Shown: positions 17,863 through 27,521 of the stretch, in pieces
Layout of the letters: the number at the start of each line of letters is the position of its first letter
Numbering within the stretch: position 1 is the stretch's first letter
NCBI GenBank assembly: GCA_012517855.1
Contig: JAAYUD010000071.1
Location: 1 to 58,766 of the forward strand
From: Bacteroidales bacterium
GTDB taxonomy: Bacteria; Bacteroidota; Bacteroidia; Bacteroidales; Bacteroidaceae
Length of the DNA stretch: 58,766 nucleotides
Direction: 5' to 3'
Translations under genes and position numbers: made by a program
Notes under the pieces: model-generated
Databases searched by the model: none
What the model was told of the DNA's origin: nothing
The model's input: only the letters and a program-made list of their open reading frames with translations

Positions 17863-19020
17863 TTATAGTAAGTGCATATATTGAGAATCTTTGAACTTGT
17901 ATTTGGAAATAGTTGCATTGATTTTCCTGTACTCTCTTGGCGGTATGCCATATTTCTTTTTGAAGGCTTTGCTCATCGTTGCTAAGTCTGCATAACCACA
18001 TTTATATGCTATCTCTGACATGTTTAGGTCGGTATTCACAATAAGCCCTTCACTTTTTCTCACTCGCAAATCACTAAGCCAACCTGAATAATTGGTATGC
18101 AGTATGTCTGTTAGGTATTTCGAAAAATCTTGGCGGGGTATATTTAGTGCATCGGCTATGTCTTGCAATGTCATATTGTTTTGTAGCAGTGGGCAAGGAT
18201 CCATGTTGAGCCATTCGTTTACTGCTAGATTGTATTTGGTCTTAACCTCTTCTTTAATGTTTTTTCCTTTCTCATCATTCTTTTTTATGCGTTGAAGAAA
18301 CAGAGTATACAAAATATAAGAGCAGATGCATATTGATGTAAATATTATATTTGTGATGGTATGAAATAAGATGGACCCTGTAAATAATTGTATAAATAGC
18401 AGGGCCATTACTAACTTCCAAATGAGTAATATCTTATTTAATCTGTCTATCCTTATGTTGCTGGTGTTGGGGGTTAAATGTTGCACAATTTTCTTATATT
18501 TATGATATGATTTTAATAATAAGATGAGCATATATATGATACCACTTATCAAGACGAATATCATATAGAATCTGATACAAAAAATATTACTGTTGTTGAT
18601 ACAATCAGTTACAATATCCGAAATGCTGTAATAATGGCTGAAATGGTAGTGTATGGCATTGATAATATAAGGTATTATGGCCAATATAATGGGGTAGTTG
18701 AGTCTGTGGAAATAACGATTGTTACGGACATAGTATGCGTGATAGAAAGCTGTCGTTGAAAAAAAGAATGTTTCAAAAAGTATATAATACCAAATAATGG
18801 AATAGGCTGACAATATTTCTATTTGTCCCGATAAGTATTTACCGTAAGTGATTGATGTGATACCCGATAGTAGTGATACTATCAGAAATGTAAGATATGC
18901 TTTTCTTTCTAATCGGAATGCTTTATCTACTATTCTACGTCCGGTGAGGTAAGTAAGAATAATCAAGGTGGACGTGCAGGCAATTGTTAGAATAAATGTA
19001 AGCTTGAATAATGTTAACAT
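17863..19020 (-). CDS. Membrane-anchored AraC family regulator 1
   Basis: DNA-binding regulator of 385 residues. The first 240 residues form about seven hydrophobic segments, so this half sits in the inner membrane and probably senses a signal. The C-terminal 100 residues carry the AraC/XylS double helix-turn-helix: LQDIADALNIPRQDFSKYL is the first helix pair, MSEIAYKCGYADLATMSKAF the second, closed by KKYGIPPREYRK. It converges on the fimbria-like operon, and a second copy of the same architecture lies 1.4 kb further on. Target genes are unknown; control of the surface operon is plausible. Confidence 0.8.
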   Translation of the reverse strand: MLTLFKLTFILTIACTSTLIILTYLTGRRIVDKAFRLERKAYLTFLIVSLLSGITSITYGKYLSGQIEILSAYSIIWYYILFETFFFSTTAFYHAYYVRNNRYFHRLNYPIILAIIPYIINAIHYHFSHYYSISDIVTDCINNSNIFCIRFYMIFVLISGIIYMLILLLKSYHKYKKIVQHLTPNTSNIRIDRLNKILLIWKLVMALLFIQLFTGSILFHTITNIIFTSICICSYILYTLFLQRIKKNDEKGKNIKEEVKTKYNLAVNEWLNMDPCPLLQNNMTLQDIADALNIPRQDFSKYLTDILHTNYSGWLSDLRVRKSEGLIVNTDLNMSEIAYKCGYADLATMSKAFKKKYGIPPREYRKINATISKYKFKDSQYMHLL

Positions 19021-19077
19021 CTTTAGCTTATGTTTGTTTGTATTGATTCTCTCGTGTTCTTATTTTAATAATATTGA

Positions 19078-19085
19078 CAAATATA
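19078..19085 (-). promoter_or_regulatory. Possible -7 box for AraC regulator 1
   Basis: On the minus strand the sequence reads TATATTTG, an exact TAnnTTTG match, 57 bp before the start at 19020. No matching -33 box. Confidence 0.25.
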
Positions 19086-19660
19086 TCTGAAATAATATTT
19101 AAAGGCCTGTAAATATATGGCGTAATTTTACAAATATGAGAAAAAAAATGTCCTTATTTGTTATGACAAGTTTGAATATGGCTGTGACAAATAAAATCTA
19201 TAGCCATTGATGATCAAAAAGGTCTTGAAATGTTTAAAATTTGTTCCTTGCTTTGATGGCGTCTACTTATCGGTAAAAGTTGCGATAATAAGTATTAATA
19301 TGGTGTTTTGGTACTTTGAACCGACAAAGAAAATTAATTTATTTTCATTTTGGATTAACAAAGAAAAGCGGTGCTATCTCAATCGCTATTTAGTAAAATC
19401 TTTTCTCCTTATAATCTCGTGTGTCGAATTTGTATCTGTGTTGATGAGGTGCGAGAGCAGGAATGAAATATTTATCCGTTTTCCTGAACTTATCTCAACG
19501 TGAATTTTACTCGAGATTCTGATACTTTTTTATCTCAGTCTAAGCAACAGACCCTTTTTGGACACTATTTTCGCTATCGTTTCAGCGTTCGAATGTAAAT
19601 CGAATCAGAGTAAGGCATAAGCGTGTCGCGCGCAAAACGTTGATACACAGTGGAAAAATA

Positions 19661-19734
19661 ATAAGGACGAAAATAAATGTTTGTAAGTATAAACTTTTAG
19701 TTTCGTCCTTATGAATTTTTATGTTCGTCCTTAT
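19661..19734. repeat. Inverted repeat with an extra direct copy
   Basis: ATAAGGACGAAA (19661-19672) and its reverse complement TTTCGTCCTTAT (19701-19712) are perfect; TTCGTCCTTAT recurs at 19724-19734. The core AAGGACG is also present in the dispersed repeat at 20.2 kb. Confidence 0.6.
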
Positions 19735-20228
19735 CATTTTTTGAAAACAAAGCTTCAATTCTGTCAATCAAGAAGTGTCACTCCGGTATGGTTAAAATAG
19801 TATCAGTATCGCTCCCAATATTCACCTCCTAAAACGTTTCGAAAAACGACTTCGAGATAACGGATTGTCGGTCTGTACGATCTTGCGTCAACGGGGTGTG
19901 CATCTCTCAAAATACAAATCGAGTATCAGAAATGACAATTCTAGCACGCTAATCTTCAAAAACGTGCTTATATCACTCATTATCAGTGCTCTTTTGCAAA
20001 GATCATAATTCGTTGATTGTCAGAGAGAAGAAGCACTTTTCAGGGTCCCATTTAAGTACTGTGTCTCAATATCTGCCTGATATACAGCCAATAACGATGA
20101 CGGGAATAGGTACCGAAAGTATGATAGAAAAACATCGAAATGATTCATACCGATACGACCCTTTTTAAGTAGCCAGTGAGACACGATTATTTGAACAAAT
20201 CAGTGTCGTTCTTATCTTCCTACAACGA

Positions 20229-20313
20229 CATATGCCCCTGAATTTGTTGATGTCCATATGTTTTCTGAAAAACTTAAGGACGTCACCGGAAAAACTAACA
20301 TACGACAACTTTG
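20229..20313. repeat. Dispersed repeat, copy 2
   Basis: Matches 111-198. The shared blocks include AATTTGTTGA, TGTCCATA, AACTTAAGGACGTCACCG and AACATACGACAA. It is followed 12 bp later by a palindrome whose outer arm CGTATGTCG is related to the ACATACGACA word of the repeat. Confidence 0.7.
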
Positions 20314-20325
20314 CAAAAAATCAAC

Positions 20326-20437
20326 CGTATGTCGCTGCGGTAACTAACGGATGTTGTTGAAGAAACTAACGTTAGTTGTCAGGATAACTTCCGTTAGTTA
20401 CCGCAGTAACTTCCGTTAGTTATTGCTACGACATACG
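20326..20437. repeat. Large nested palindrome at the 3' end of AraC regulator 2
   Basis: Nested arms: CGTATGTCG (20326-20334) with CGACATACG (20429-20437); CTGCGGTAACTAACGGA (20335-20351) with TCCGTTAGTTACCGCAG (20390-20406), a perfect 17-bp pair; and a central palindrome AACTAACGTTAGTT (20364-20377). A further CCGTTAGTTA occurs at 20413-20422. The AraC stop codon (20416-20418, minus strand) lies inside it, so the last residues of that protein are encoded by repeat DNA. Confidence 0.8.
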
Positions 20438-21594
20438 TCTGTTTCTGTTGCGTTTTTCTGTTTTCGATATTCGGAAGGCGTCATATTGGTGAGACGTTTA
20501 AATGTATTGGCCATGGCTGCTTGGTCTGTAAATCCTGTTTGTATTGCGATTTGAGCTAATGTCTTTTGCGAGCTATCATCTATCAACCTTTTTACTTCTT
20601 TTATTCGTAGGGTGTTGATCCATGTATTGAAGTTTGTGGTATATATTTGATTTAAGTATGCTGATAGTAATCTTGGACTGACATTCAGCGATTCTGCTAC
20701 AGAAGCTAATGTTATGTCGTCATTTAAAAAGGGCTTTTCAGGACGTTTTGCCCATTCAGAGAGGGCTATGTCCAGGTTGCGGTCACGGCTTATTGCATTG
20801 CGTTCTTCTGTAGCTTTTACTGTTTCAGAATATGGGCTTATTGTTGGATCTATATTGTATATGGGCTGGATATTTAGATTCATGATTGATATGGCTGCAA
20901 TGATAAAAAGAAAGGCATTAATGCAAAGTATTATACAATTGAATGCTGTATTTGTGATTACAAAATTGGATGCCGATAATATTAAATACCCTAAAAAAAG
21001 ATAAGAGATTGTGTTTGATATATTGTTCTTTTTTGTACTGTTCCGTGAAAAGTTTGATAGTCTTTTTTTGAATAGTTCTTCTCTTTTAAATACTTGATAT
21101 AAGTATGTCATGATTTCAAAGGCTATAATGGTATATATGATTTTACTAAAGATCTTCGAGGTCTTTGATGAGGTGAAAGAGGCGTAACTTTCTATTGAAA
21201 AAGAAGGATTTGGGTCTTGCCACGTAGAATATACGATAATATATCCGATCAGTAGAAACGATATAGGAATAAAAAACAAGTAGAATTTGTGTGTCTTTGT
21301 AAAACGAAGATGTATTAAGTTTAATATAGAAGATGTAATGATTAGTAGTTGTACATAGTAAATAAGAGGTATTGTAAAGGAATTTAAGAGGAAGAGGTCG
21401 TCCTCTTTGTATGTAAAGTATGAGATTATGATGTTTTTTATAACTTCTATAAAAGCAACACATGCGATACTTCGTCTTATACGCCCATAAGCGTTCGCAT
21501 AAATTGAGTATGATTTCACTGTGAGAAGCATGATGCCTATGATAAGATAAATAGCATCATTTATTATATAAAACGTAAACGGCAGGAAAGTCAT
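20416..21594 (-). CDS. Membrane-anchored AraC family regulator 2
   Basis: Regulator of 392 residues with the same layout as the one at 17863-19020: about seven hydrophobic segments in the first 240 residues, a linker, then an AraC/XylS DNA-binding domain (about 285-385). The domain holds TLASVAESLNVSPRLLSAYL and AQIAIQTGFTDQAAMANTF, closed by NMTPSEYRKQ. The C-terminal tail (TDVCRSNN) is encoded within a palindromic repeat, so the natural end may have been changed by repeat insertion. The stop is 948 bp from the end of the first AraC gene's hairpin-free flank. Signal and targets unknown. Confidence 0.8.
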   Translation of the reverse strand: MTFLPFTFYIINDAIYLIIGIMLLTVKSYSIYANAYGRIRRSIACVAFIEVIKNIIISYFTYKEDDLFLLNSFTIPLIYYVQLLIITSSILNLIHLRFTKTHKFYLFFIPISFLLIGYIIVYSTWQDPNPSFSIESYASFTSSKTSKIFSKIIYTIIAFEIMTYLYQVFKREELFKKRLSNFSRNSTKKNNISNTISYLFLGYLILSASNFVITNTAFNCIILCINAFLFIIAAISIMNLNIQPIYNIDPTISPYSETVKATEERNAISRDRNLDIALSEWAKRPEKPFLNDDITLASVAESLNVSPRLLSAYLNQIYTTNFNTWINTLRIKEVKRLIDDSSQKTLAQIAIQTGFTDQAAMANTFKRLTNMTPSEYRKQKNATETDVCRSNN

Positions 21595-21614
21595 ATCTTA
21601 AATTATTTAACAAG

Positions 21615-21622
21615 CAAAAATA
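21615..21622 (-). promoter_or_regulatory. Possible -7 box for AraC regulator 2
   Basis: Reads TATTTTTG on the minus strand, 20 bp before the start at 21594. No clear -33 element. Confidence 0.3.
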
Positions 21623-21857
21623 GTAAATAATATCCGTATGTGTTTATTTTATTTTTATAAAAATAGTTAACAAGTAAGGTGCGGTATCAATCTGTCTGCT
21701 TATGTCTGTTTATTGAGTCTTTAGGGGATACTATAGTAGTCGTTTATTTTATGTGGTGCCTTTGAAAATATTAGTGTGTTTCTTTTTAGAATAAGCTTTT
21801 GATAATTGTTGAATACTAATATGGCCAATAAACTGAGGTGTAACTGTAATAGGTATA

Positions 21858-21903
21858 ATAATTTTACCCTCATTACAACTATTTGTAACGAGGGTAAAAT
21901 TAT
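21858..21903. terminator. 20-bp hairpin between AraC 2 and spt
   Basis: Arms 21858-21877 and 21884-21903 pair with one mismatch; the core is ATAATTTTACCCTC with its perfect complement. The flanks are A/T-rich on both sides. It stands next to a second hairpin and may be a bidirectional terminator or a repeat. Confidence 0.55.
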
Positions 21904-21904
21904 C

Positions 21905-21939
21905 AAAAAGAGAAGATCTGTCGAAGACCTTCTCTTTTT
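21905..21939 (-). terminator. Terminator of spt
   Basis: On the minus strand, AAAAAGAGAAGGTCT pairs with AGATCTTCTCTTTTT (one G-U pair, 5-base loop), ending in a T run. It lies 23 bp after the spt stop. Confidence 0.75.
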
Positions 21940-21962
21940 GGTTATTATTCTTTGTTGTGTAC

Positions 21963-23231
<1,269 letters not shown>

Positions 23232-23324
23232 CTAATTTTTGTTTTTTCTACTGCAAAATTGCTTTTTTTTTTGCATTACTTATAGATAGGAAAGATAAAA
23301 ATTCAATTTCAGCGAAATATGTAT

Positions 23325-23332
23325 TAATTTTG
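23325..23332 (+). promoter_or_regulatory. -7 promoter box for the lipid kinase gene
   Basis: TAATTTTG, 27 bp before the ATG at 23360; no clear -33 box. With the minus-strand box at 23224 this makes a divergent promoter region. Confidence 0.45.
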
Positions 23333-23359
23333 TCGCCCAAAATAGATTGAGTATATCGG

Positions 23360-24256
23360 ATGAAGAAGACTGTAGCTGTTATTGTAAATCCTATTTCGGG
23401 GACGAAGAAAAAGGAAGGCATCAAACGCCTGATTTATGAAATATTAGATTCGGATCGGTTAGATGTTAGGGTCATGACGACTCTTTATGCGGGGCATGGT
23501 GCTGAAATAGCCACAGCCGAGCGAGAAAATAAAACGGATATTGTTGTGGCTGTAGGTGGTGACGGTACAGTTAACGAAGTGGCTCGTTCTTTAGCCGGGT
23601 CTGATACTGCTATGGCTATAGTACCATGTGGCTCGGGAAATGGATTGGCACGTCATCTGCATATACCCATGGATGTTGGTAAAGCTGTGAGTATTATTAA
23701 TAAAGATATAATTGAACGGATAGATTATGGAACGATAAACAGTCATCCTTTCTTTTGTACTTGTGGAGTGGGATTTGATGCCTCGGTTACGATGGATTTC
23801 TCGAAGAAGAGAACTCGAGGATTGCTCACCTATGTAGAGACCACTTTGTTGGATTATCTTCGTTATGAGCCTGAGGTTTATACATTGACGACCGATGAAG
23901 AAGGTGAAAAACAGTATAAAGCTTTTTTGGTGACGGTTGCCAATGCTTCTCAATATGGTAATAACGCCTATATTGCTCCTCGGGCTACAATGCGTGATGG
24001 ACTGCTTGATGTTGTTATTCTTTCGCCTTTCAAAACCTATGATGTACCAATGTTGGCATATAGACTCTTCAATAAGAAGATGGAAGGTAGTCAATATGTC
24101 ACTCACTTACAGACTAAACATCTGACTATTCATCGTGAGAAGTCCGGTTGTGCTCATTTTGATGGGGAACCTCTTTCTATAGGAAAGGATATTGATATTC
24201 GTATATTCCCCGATCAGTTGAAAGTGATCGTCCCTAGTGAAATTCAAAAAATTTAA
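23360..24256 (+). CDS. Diacylglycerol kinase-family lipid kinase
   Basis: Soluble or membrane-associated kinase that phosphorylates a lipid hydroxyl with ATP. Of the family signatures, NPISGTKKK lies at residues 10-18, the nucleotide-binding GGDGT at 66-70 and GSGNGLARHL at 91-100; the C-terminal domain ends in HFDGEP and a VIVPSEI strand. The 298-residue length matches YegS/DgkB-type enzymes. It is transcribed away from spt, with 212 bp between start codons. Because YegS-type enzymes include ceramide kinases in some bacteria, sphingoid bases or ceramides are possible substrates, but diacylglycerol remains the default. Confidence 0.85.
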   Translation: MKKTVAVIVNPISGTKKKEGIKRLIYEILDSDRLDVRVMTTLYAGHGAEIATAERENKTDIVVAVGGDGTVNEVARSLAGSDTAMAIVPCGSGNGLARHLHIPMDVGKAVSIINKDIIERIDYGTINSHPFFCTCGVGFDASVTMDFSKKRTRGLLTYVETTLLDYLRYEPEVYTLTTDEEGEKQYKAFLVTVANASQYGNNAYIAPRATMRDGLLDVVILSPFKTYDVPMLAYRLFNKKMEGSQYVTHLQTKHLTIHREKSGCAHFDGEPLSIGKDIDIRIFPDQLKVIVPSEIQKI

Positions 24257-24308
24257 ATTTTGGTGAAGAAAAATCACTATGTATGAACAAGTTTGCAATA
24301 TTATTATC

Positions 24309-24316
24309 TAATTTTG
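24309..24316 (+). promoter_or_regulatory. -7 promoter box for aspS
   Basis: TAATTTTG, 37 bp before the ATG at 24354. A TTTG at 24292-24295 is only 13 bp upstream, too close for the standard spacing. Confidence 0.4.
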
Positions 24317-24353
24317 CAAAACATAACAATAAAATAAAGCTTATATATATAAT

Positions 24354-26111
24354 ATGTATAGAACTCATACTTGTGGAGAGCTCAGAATCTCTGACGTAGA
24401 TAAAAAAGTAACTTTGGCTGGTTGGGTACAACGCACCCGTAAAATGGGCGGTATGACTTTTGTCGATTTGCGCGACCGTTATGGTATCAGTCAATTGGTG
24501 TTCAATGAAGAAGATAATGTTGCTTTGTGTGAGCAAGCAAATAAATTGGGACGCGAATTTGTTATTCAGGTAAAAGGCGTTGTTAAAGAACGCTTTAATA
24601 AGAATGAAAATTTGTCGACAGGCGATATTGAAATTATCGTATCCGAACTTACAGTCTTGAGTGTTTCTGCTACTCCTCCTTTTACAATAGAAGATAATAC
24701 GGATGGGGGGGATGATATTCGCATGAAGTATCGTTATCTTGATTTGCGTCGTTCATGTGTCCGTGCAAATCTAGAGCTTCGTCATCGGATGGTAGTTGAA
24801 GTACGAAATTATCTAGATAAACAGGGCTTTATGGAAATTGAAACGCCTATTTTAATCGGGTCCACTCCCGAAGGTGCCCGCGATTTTGTCGTTCCTTCTC
24901 GTATGAACCCTGGTACATTCTATGCTTTGCCTCAGTCGCCGCAGACTTTAAAGCAGTTGCTTATGGTGGCTGGAGTAGACCGATATTTTCAGATAGCAAA
25001 ATGTTTCAGAGATGAAGATCTTAGAGCTGATCGGCAACCGGAATTTACTCAGATAGACTGTGAAATGAGTTTCGTTGATCAAGATGATATTATAGAGACA
25101 TTTGAAGGCATGGCGAAGCATTTGTTTAAAGTGATTCGTAATGTGGATTTTGAAAAACCATTCATCCGGATGCCTTGGATAGAGGCTATGAAACGCTTTG
25201 GCAGTGACAAACCCGATATGCGTTTCGAAATGGAATTTGTCGAATTGATGGATGTGATGAAAGGGTACGGATTTGGAGTGTTTGATGAAGCTAATTATAT
25301 TGGTGGCATTTGTGCTGAAGGTGCCGCAACTTATACTCGTAAGCAGCTTGATGCGCTTACCGATTTTGTGAAACGTCCTCAAATTGGAGCTAAAGGAATG
25401 GTTTATGCTCGTGTACAGGAAGACGGTTCAGTTAAGTCGAGTGTCGACAAATTCTATTCGCAAGAGGTGCTGCTGTCAATGAAGGATAAGTTTGGTGCCA
25501 AACCCGGTGACTTGATCTTGATATTGAGCGGTAGCGATGCCATGAAAACTCGCAAACAGCTATGCGAACTTCGACTCAAAGTGGCCGATGAACTGGGACT
25601 TCGCGATAAAAATAAATTTTCATTGTTATGGGTTATTGATTTCCCGCTGTTCGAATGGAGTGAAGAGGAGCAACGTCTGATGGCTACCCATCATCCGTTT
25701 ACAGCTCCCAACCCGGAAGATATTCCAATGCTTGACGAACATCCCGAAAAAGTGAGAGCGTTGGCATATGATATGGTTTGCAACGGCATTGAAGTGGGAG
25801 GTGGTAGTGTTCGCATCCACGACAGTAAGCTGCAAGACAAAATGTTTGATGTGTTAGGCTTTACAGAAGAACGTGCCCAAGCACAATTCGGGTTTTTGAT
25901 GAATGCTTTCAAATATGGAGCTCCTCCTCATGCCGGTTTGGCTTACGGATTGGACAGGTGGGTTAGTATAATGGCCGGCTTGGATAGCATTCGTGATTGT
26001 ATCGCTTTCCCGAAGAATAATTCAGGACGTGATGTGATGCTTGATGCTCCAGCTCCTTTGGAACAATGTCAACTTGATGAGTTGAATTTGCTTCTCAAAA
26101 AGGAGGAATAG
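24354..26111 (+). CDS. aspS: Aspartyl-tRNA synthetase
   Basis: Charges tRNA-Asp with aspartate in the cytoplasm. Class II synthetase of the bacterial type, 585 residues: N-terminal OB-fold anticodon-binding domain (about 1-105), catalytic core, and the bacterial GAD insertion (about 290-410). Motif 2 is [10 protein letters not shown] (218-227) and motif 3 is GLAYGLDRW (528-536). The QSPQTLKQ segment near 194-201 belongs to the aspartate pocket. It is followed after 32 bp by coaX, probably on the same transcript. No anomaly. Confidence 0.97.
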   Translation: MYRTHTCGELRISDVDKKVTLAGWVQRTRKMGGMTFVDLRDRYGISQLVFNEEDNVALCEQANKLGREFVIQVKGVVKERFNKNENLSTGDIEIIVSELTVLSVSATPPFTIEDNTDGGDDIRMKYRYLDLRRSCVRANLELRHRMVVEVRNYLDKQGFMEIETPILIGSTPEGARDFVVPSRMNPGTFYALPQSPQTLKQLLMVAGVDRYFQIAKCFRDEDLRADRQPEFTQIDCEMSFVDQDDIIETFEGMAKHLFKVIRNVDFEKPFIRMPWIEAMKRFGSDKPDMRFEMEFVELMDVMKGYGFGVFDEANYIGGICAEGAATYTRKQLDALTDFVKRPQIGAKGMVYARVQEDGSVKSSVDKFYSQEVLLSMKDKFGAKPGDLILILSGSDAMKTRKQLCELRLKVADELGLRDKNKFSLLWVIDFPLFEWSEEEQRLMATHHPFTAPNPEDIPMLDEHPEKVRALAYDMVCNGIEVGGGSVRIHDSKLQDKMFDVLGFTEERAQAQFGFLMNAFKYGAPPHAGLAYGLDRWVSIMAGLDSIRDCIAFPKNNSGRDVMLDAPAPLEQCQLDELNLLLKKEE

Positions 26112-26143
26112 AATATGTCTTCCGTAGCATAGAGACAACGGCA

Positions 26144-26884
26144 ATGAACTTGATTGTTGATATAGGAAACACAGTTGCAAAGATTGCTGTTTTCGACGGA
26201 CAAGACATGCTGGAACAAGTATATGATTCCAATCAAACTTTGTCGCGCCTGTCTGAAATGTATGATAGGTATAAACCAGAACATGCAGTTGTGGTTAGTG
26301 TCATAGATTTGACCGATGAGGTAAAAAAGGCTCTCGATAGTCTTCCTATATTTAAGTTATATGTTGATTATCGTACTCCGTTACCTATCAAAAACCTTTA
26401 CGAAACTCCTCGTACTTTGGGATACGACAGGGTTGCTGCCGTTGTTGGCGCCTTTGATCGTTTCCCTTATCGTAATATCTTGATCATCGATTCTGGTACT
26501 TGCATTACCTACGAATTTATTAATGCTGAAGGAGAATATCGTGGAGGAAATATTTCATTAGGAGTGGCAATGCGCTTCAAAGCTTTGCATTGTTTTACGG
26601 GGCATCTTCCGCTGGTGCAGAATGTGGAGCCTGATCTTGATTTTGGGGTAAATACTGACACTGCCATCCAGGCTGGTGTGATGAAAGGCTTGGAGTATGA
26701 GATATCGGGTTATATTGATGCTATGAAACAAAAATATCCCAATCTTTTGGTTTTTTTAACGGGAGGTAGGCATTTTCCTTTTGAATCTAAATTGAAAAAT
26801 AGCATCTTTGTAGATAAGTTTTTGGTGTTAAAAGGGTTGAACCGTATACTCAATGATTATAAAGCATTTGTACAAAAAAGATAA
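26144..26884 (+). CDS. coaX: Type III pantothenate kinase
   Basis: Phosphorylates pantothenate, the first committed step of coenzyme A synthesis. It is an ASKHA-fold enzyme that needs a monovalent cation. The phosphate-binding MNLIVDIGNT at the N-terminus (Asp6), GYDR (93-96, pantothenate pocket) and DSGTCITYEF (116-125) are clear. Length 246 is usual. It lies between aspS and lptC (8 bp gap), a context seen widely in Bacteroidales. Confidence 0.95.
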   Translation: MNLIVDIGNTVAKIAVFDGQDMLEQVYDSNQTLSRLSEMYDRYKPEHAVVVSVIDLTDEVKKALDSLPIFKLYVDYRTPLPIKNLYETPRTLGYDRVAAVVGAFDRFPYRNILIIDSGTCITYEFINAEGEYRGGNISLGVAMRFKALHCFTGHLPLVQNVEPDLDFGVNTDTAIQAGVMKGLEYEISGYIDAMKQKYPNLLVFLTGGRHFPFESKLKNSIFVDKFLVLKGLNRILNDYKAFVQKR

Positions 26885-26892
26885 TATAGAGC

Positions 26893-27516
26893 ATGTTGCA
26901 ACACATAAAAAATAGTCTTTTTGATTTTGACCGAATTACGAGAATTACAGCTTGGGGGCTGCTAATCGTGGCTTTGGTGTTGGTTTCATGCGACAATAAG
27001 AAAACAAGGCTAGCCGCCGCTATTCAATGTCGTGACTCGATGCCGGTAATGGCTACTTATGGAGTTAATACGCTTATTTCCGATTCGGGAATAATTCGTT
27101 TTAGAATGAAAGCCAAAGAGTGGCTTATCTATGATAGACGGCATCCTTCCCATTGGGCTTTCGAAAAAGGTTTTTATGTAGAGCAATTTGATTCTTTAAT
27201 GCATATTACAGCCAATGTGAAATGTGATACGGCTTATTTTTACGACCAACAAAAAATATGGCGCCTGATAGGGCATGTGGCGATAAAAAATAGAGCAGGC
27301 GAGCATTTTAATACTCAAGAACTTTTTTGGAATCAGTCTACTCAGAAGATATATACCGATAAGTATATTAGTGCCGAACTGGTAGACCGTGTAATAAAGG
27401 GGCATGGATTCGAATCAAACCAGCAAATGACGGTTTGGAAAATAAAAAACATATCCGGTATCTTTTATGTAAATCCAGCTCCGAAAGATACGGTAAAAGC
27501 CGAACCGATAAAATAG
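26893..27516 (+). CDS. lptC: LPS export periplasmic protein LptC
   Basis: Bridge protein of the lipopolysaccharide transport machine, passing LPS from the LptBFG ABC transporter to the periplasmic LptA bridge. It has a hydrophobic segment at about 18-32 ending VSC (Cys33), so in this lineage it may be lipidated rather than a plain membrane anchor. The following beta-jellyroll has MATYGVNTLISDSG, KGFYVEQFD and KIYTDKYISAE. The 207-residue length fits. It is 5 bp upstream of the CorC-like gene. LptE is encoded 8 kb downstream. Confidence 0.85.
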   Translation: MLQHIKNSLFDFDRITRITAWGLLIVALVLVSCDNKKTRLAAAIQCRDSMPVMATYGVNTLISDSGIIRFRMKAKEWLIYDRRHPSHWAFEKGFYVEQFDSLMHITANVKCDTAYFYDQQKIWRLIGHVAIKNRAGEHFNTQELFWNQSTQKIYTDKYISAELVDRVIKGHGFESNQQMTVWKIKNISGIFYVNPAPKDTVKAEPIK

Positions 27517-27521
27517 TATTT

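Larger units (their letters stand above)
19021..20415. other. Gene-free 1.4 kb with palindromes and dispersed repeat
   Basis: No supported gene. The 98-codon frame at 19207-19503 has no recognisable product. Notable structures are a 12-bp inverted repeat with a third copy (19661-19734), copy 2 of the dispersed repeat (20229-20313) and a large palindrome (20326-20437). The middle part (about 19740-20170) translates in no frame to anything recognisable and could be decayed coding or mobile DNA. A -7 box on the minus strand (19078-19085) may serve the AraC gene at 17863-19020. Confidence 0.5.

Noticed and set aside
19207-19503. 98-codon plus-strand frame
   Set aside because: No recognisable domain, no good promoter or signal, and it lies in repeat-rich gene-free DNA; probably chance in AT-rich sequence.
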